Source: an uncultured Oscillospiraceae bacterium (lineage in GTDB: Bacteria > Bacillota > Clostridia > Oscillospirales > Oscillospiraceae). From it: DNA of 64,000 nucleotides. This document shows, piece after piece, positions 61,221 through 64,000 of this stretch (position 1 is its first letter; every line of letters starts with the position of its first letter). The stretch is taken from contig CAKTQV010000005.1 in NCBI GenBank assembly GCA_934597255.1, positions 93,202 to 157,201 on the forward strand, in the 5' to 3' direction. The notes under the pieces are model-generated. The model searched no databases. It was given only the letters and a program-made list of their open reading frames with translations, and was not told the DNA's origin. The translations under genes were made by a program, and so were the position numbers.

Positions 61221-61961
61221 CTATTCCCAACGGAAGAAACGAACGGCGAGAATGGTGCAAAGCGCGGCAACTCCAATCATTACACAAAGTGGTAACAGAA
61301 TGCTTCCCGTGCTGATACCTAAAAATGTGTTTTTCATCATCGTGAGCCCCTGCGTCAGCGGGAAAACGCTGACGATCTTCTGCATCGCCTTCGGCATGAC
61401 CTCGATCGGCAGCGTTGCGCCGGAAAAGATCAGCATGGGGAAATAGAGGATCGAGGCAATGACGCTTGCCTGCCCGGTATCCTTCGCCACGCCGCCCACC
61501 AGCATACCGACCGACAGGGTCGAGAGCATGGTAAGTACCCAGCTTCCAAGGAAAGCGAGAAGCGAACCATGCAGCCGCACGCCCCACAAAGCCGCCGCAA
61601 CAGACAGCGTCGCAAGGGACACGATACAGTAGACGATATACATGGACAGCTCAACGCCCAGAAGGAACACGGGGCTGACCGGCGTGACACGCAGCCGTTT
61701 GAGAATCTTCATCTCTCGTAATCCTGATACTGCCATCGGCAGACCCATAAGTCCGCCTGCACAAATGGCGACTGCGCCGACGGCTCCAAAGGACTGCTCC
61801 ATGAATGTATAGTCCGCGCCGTCATAAGCGGGCCTTGTGCCGTAAATGATGCCGAGGATGATAAAGATCACAAGCGGCATGATGATGGCGAAAATCGGCA
61901 TATTCATATCCCGCACGCTGAGCTTCAGCTCCGTTTTCAGAAACGTAAAAAAGCGTTTCAT
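61221..61961 (-). CDS. ABC-2 type transporter permease
   Basis: A 246-residue permease with six hydrophobic segments: an N-terminal RFFTFLKTELKLSVRDMNMP, a long first loop (ARPAYDGADYTFMEQSFGAV), and the ABC-2 motif region FSGATLPIEVMPKAMQKIVS near the C terminus. It is of the drug/polyketide-export type. It overlaps the end of the ATPase gene by ATGA. Its partner ATPase is frame-shifted, so the exporter may be non-functional. Confidence 0.85.
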   Translation of the reverse strand: MKRFFTFLKTELKLSVRDMNMPIFAIIMPLVIFIILGIIYGTRPAYDGADYTFMEQSFGAVGAVAICAGGLMGLPMAVSGLREMKILKRLRVTPVSPVFLLGVELSMYIVYCIVSLATLSVAAALWGVRLHGSLLAFLGSWVLTMLSTLSVGMLVGGVAKDTGQASVIASILYFPMLIFSGATLPIEVMPKAMQKIVSVFPLTQGLTMMKNTFLGISTGSILLPLCVMIGVAALCTILAVRFFRWE

Positions 61962-62679
61962 GCGTCCGCCTCCTCATCCGAAAGCTGCAGATAAGCGTCC
62001 TCGAAGCGTTCGCAGCCGCACTGCCTTTTTGCCTGCTCCACGGTTCCGCGGAAAACGGGAGTTCCCTTTTTCAAAATGCAGAGCTCATCGCACAATGCCT
62101 CGACCTCATCCATAAAGTGAGAGGTCAGAAAAATCGTAAGCCCCTGTTCTTTTAAGTGTTCAAGTGTTTTCCACACACCGCGCCGCGCTTTTGCGTCAAG
62201 GCCGGTGGTCAGCTCGTCCAAAAACACAAGCTCCGGCTGCCCGATCAGCGCCAGCACGATAAAAAGCCGCTGGCGTTCGCCGCCCGAAAGACTTTTTACC
62301 GCTGTATTTGCCTTATCTCCGATGCCGAACTGCCCGCAAAGCGCGCGCCAATCGGCGGAATCGCGGTAAAGGCTCGCGGTCTCCTCGCAAAGCTCGGAAA
62401 CTTGGATCTCTTTATGATAGTCGCCCTCCTGAAACTGCACGCCGATGCGCTGAAAAAGCGCCGCGCGCTTTTCTTTGGGTCTTGCCCAAGCAAGCGAACA
62501 GTTCCGCTATCTGCCTGCTTTGTGCCGAGCATACACTCGATCGCGGTGCTTTTTCCGGCGCCGTTTGCGCCGAGCAGCCCGAATACCGTACCGCTTTTTA
62601 CTGAAAGATCCAAATGATCGACCACGGTTTTCCCGGCATAGGTTTTTGTCAGTCCTTCAACAAAGATGGCCTCGCTCAT
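61958..62679 (-). pseudogene. ABC exporter ATPase with a one-base frameshift
   Basis: Two overlapping frames together give one complete drug-exporter-type ATPase. The first frame (from ATG 62679) has the Walker A GLLGANGAGKST and runs to LLGQDPKK. After a missing base near 62474-62480 the second frame continues ALFQRIGVQFQEGDYHKE, then the signature KSLSGGERQR and Walker B LVFLDELTTGLD (Leu where Pro is usual). Restoring one base in the run that reads gacccaaagaaaag rebuilds a continuous product of about 240 residues. It may be a true pseudogene or a sequencing error in a homopolymer-rich spot. It overlaps the upstream regulator gene by ATGA. Confidence 0.8.
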
Positions 62680-63560
62680 TCCTGGGCCCTCCTGACTGCC
62701 CGCAGCTCGATATAGCCGCGCTGACCACGGGGTTCAAGCTGGATACGCGGGTTCTCATCGTCCCAGCGATAGCCGATGACGGACGGATCATAGCTGTCCA
62801 TCGCCGCCTGCACAATGCGGATGGCTTCGCAGTAATCTTCCTCCCTAAAAGCCGGCCCCTGAAACATCAGATATTCCGCCTCCGGCAGATGAATGGTGTC
62901 GAAGCCCTCCGGGATCATCCCCATATAATCGGTTTCGACCTCCACGCCCTGCACATAGGTGGAGGTGTTCGGTTTTTTGTACTTTTCGGGCAGCCACATG
63001 GAAACCGGCTCTCCGCAGAGCGACTTCATGCTCATGAGAATGCCCCAGACATCGCAGCTGACTTCCTCGCAGTAAGGGAAATAGTCCTCTGCGTGCAGAC
63101 CGCGCTTGATGATACACAGGCGTTCCGGCTTGCGGACAACCTGTATAAAGATCGGTTGAATGTTTGACACGTCGATGTTCTCCTTTCGTAATTCACGATA
63201 TTTTGCGCCGTAAGGAATGAAGAACGGAACAGGAACGGGATTTTTCATATAGTCGCTCGGATTCAGCCCGAACTCCCGGTAAAATGCCCGCGTGAAGGTG
63301 TCCACATTGGTAAACCCGGCATTGCAGGCCGCGTCGATGACCTTGATCTCGCCGCTGCGGAGCTGGTCCGCCGCCTGCGTGAGCCGGTATTTGCGGATAT
63401 ACTCAGTCGGCGTCAGACCAAGCACGTTACGGAACAACCGAAAGGCATACCACGGTGAAAACAGCGATGCTCGCGCAAGATCGGACAGGCTGATTTCCTC
63501 CGCTTTGGTCTTTTCAATGTAGTCCTGCATCCGCTGGACAGCTAATACCTGTTCTTTCAT
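62676..63560 (-). CDS. AraC-family regulator with GyrI-like effector-binding domain
   Basis: A 294-residue regulator. N-terminal AraC double helix-turn-helix (SLSDLARASLFSPWYAFRLF; GLTPTEYIRKYRLTQAADQL; VIDAACNAGFTNVDTFTRAF) and a C-terminal GyrI/SOUL-like small-molecule-binding domain of about 150 residues. It resembles Rob-type regulators. The start is ATG 63560 with AAGGAG at 9 nt; the open frame upstream lacks a site. It probably senses a drug and induces the exporter genes with which it overlaps. Confidence 0.87.
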   Translation of the reverse strand: MKEQVLAVQRMQDYIEKTKAEEISLSDLARASLFSPWYAFRLFRNVLGLTPTEYIRKYRLTQAADQLRSGEIKVIDAACNAGFTNVDTFTRAFYREFGLNPSDYMKNPVPVPFFIPYGAKYRELRKENIDVSNIQPIFIQVVRKPERLCIIKRGLHAEDYFPYCEEVSCDVWGILMSMKSLCGEPVSMWLPEKYKKPNTSTYVQGVEVETDYMGMIPEGFDTIHLPEAEYLMFQGPAFREEDYCEAIRIVQAAMDSYDPSVIGYRWDDENPRIQLEPRGQRGYIELRAVRRAQE

Positions 63561-63723
63561 TCTTCTCAACTCCTTACCGGAAGCATTATACCGTGCCAGA
63601 AGAAAATTCTCTCGACTTTCCTTGCGATTTTTACTTGCCATTTTTGCCTGAAAATATGTTCTAAAGCCTGCTTTTCGGCTTCCTGAACGTGAAATATTTT
63701 TCCTGTATAAATGCCGCTATAAC
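63561..63723 (-). promoter_or_regulatory. Upstream region of the AraC/GyrI exporter operon
   Basis: A perfect TATAAT on the minus strand (63585-63590) lies 25 nt before the start codon. No good -35 is seen at 17 bp, which would suit an activator-dependent promoter. No other gene is visible in this stretch. Confidence 0.45.
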
Positions 63724-63777
63724 AGCAAAAAGCCCTTGATATTCCTAGAAAAACTAGGATCATCAAGGGCTTTTGCT
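63724..63777 (-). terminator. Terminator following the tRNA-Ser 3' half
   Basis: Long stem (AGCAAAAGCCCTTGAT with its complement, continuing with CCTAG/CTAGG), one mismatch region and a short loop, ending in a U-rich arm on the minus strand. It lies 1 nt after the CCA end and is the native terminator of the tRNA gene. Confidence 0.8.
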
Positions 63778-63778
63778 T

Positions 63779-63836
63779 TGGCGGAGATGGAGGGATTCGA
63801 ACCCCCGGACGATGTTACTCGTCAACTGATTTCGAG
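63779..63836 (-). tRNA. 3' half of tRNA-Ser(CGA), probable att site
   Basis: Read leftward, the piece begins in the anticodon loop (CTCGAAA, anticodon CGA). It continues with the 3' anticodon strand TCAGT, the long variable arm GACGA/TCGTC, T arm GGGGG-TTCGAAT-CCCTC, acceptor strand CATCTCC, discriminator G and encoded CCA. The 5' half is absent: the bases before the loop (CAACA) do not pair with TCAGT, and no acceptor 5' strand (GGAGATG) occurs to the end of the window. This is what remains at the far end of an element integrated in a tRNA gene. Confidence 0.8.
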
Positions 63837-64000
63837 TGTTGTAAGACTTTGGCAGATTCACCTCTGGAGCAGGTCGTTTCAGGCCGCTTTATGAAAGGCC
63901 GGAAACCCAGACGCCGCAAGGGATTGCGGACATTCCGACCCGTTTCGGCCAGAGCTGATTTGAACCAGCCCAGAGTTCAAATAAAACCGCGTTCTTGCGT
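63837..64000. mobile_element. Probable edge of an integrated element
   Basis: Sequence directly abutting the truncated tRNA-Ser. It contains small inverted repeats (CCGCAA-GGGA-TTGCGG at 63914-63929; AGGCCGCTTTATGAAAGGCC-like near 63880) and no recognisable gene. By the usual geometry of tRNA integration, the element lies to the right, beyond the window. Confidence 0.45.

Noticed and set aside
63779..64000. tmRNA (ssrA) or a group I intron in tRNA-Ser
   Set aside because: No tag-peptide reading frame or tmRNA 5' end is seen, and the sequence before the anticodon loop lacks recognisable group I core motifs. An integration junction explains the data more simply, though the missing right flank prevents proof.
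1..64000. CRISPR arrays, rRNA genes and intact transposases
   Set aside because: No regularly spaced repeats, no rRNA sequence and no transposase or integrase frame were seen; only short tandem repeats and hairpins occur.

Overview
The window reads as chromosome of a GC-rich, Gram-positive, spore-forming anaerobe of the Clostridia, most likely a gut Oscillospirales relative. Evidence seen: a near-perfect CIRCE operator, a BofA-like sporulation gene, paired glgC/glgD, Bacillota-style strong ribosome sites with frequent TTG/GTG starts, a PrsA-like foldase, a TtcA-like enzyme, and several oxygen-sensitive-type FMN/FAD/4Fe-4S reductases. The genus is inference.

Layout. 1-13.5 kb: HrcA-type small heat-shock gene (partial), CNNM/CBS membrane protein, a lone Old Yellow Enzyme (OYE)-type reductase and prfB on the minus strand, then a plus-strand run prs-pth-glgC-glgD-glgP plus a secreted beta-helix-like protein, closed by a strong terminator. 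13.5-29.9 kb: a UroD/MtaA-like methyltransferase divergent from a PocR/AraC regulator; a long leftward unit with a second type II topoisomerase (parE-parC), YitT, LUD protein, a transglutaminase-like lipoprotein, uvrB and a MATE pump; bofA; a GT-C-like membrane protein with a ttcA-like gene; and rplM-rpsI with its own promoter and a possible L13 leader.

30.1-60.7 kb is an accessory catabolic region. Block 1 (30.3-37.9 kb, plus strand) is a TRAP transporter, a cytosolic polysaccharide-deacetylase-fold protein, a LysR regulator, an OYE-type reductase and the 3' remnant of an ATC-hydrolase-family gene. A prsA-like gene separates it from block 2. Block 2 has a LysR gene divergent from hyuA-hyuB, two tandem M24-fold proteins without metal ligands and a beta-propeller lactonase-like protein. 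These converge, on a shared 18-bp stem terminator, with a nine-gene leftward unit: peptide-type ABC importer, small membrane protein, flavin reductase and two more OYE-type reductases. Read together (inference), the locus imports a nitrogenous or peptide-like compound, reduces its activated double bonds and opens an amide or lactam ring with ATP. The substrate cannot be read from sequence.

61-64 kb: an export-type ABC permease, an ABC ATPase broken by a one-base deletion, an AraC/GyrI-like regulator, and the 3' half of tRNA-Ser(CGA). The tRNA half ends exactly in the anticodon loop and marks the probable end (att site) of an integrated element lying to the right of the window.
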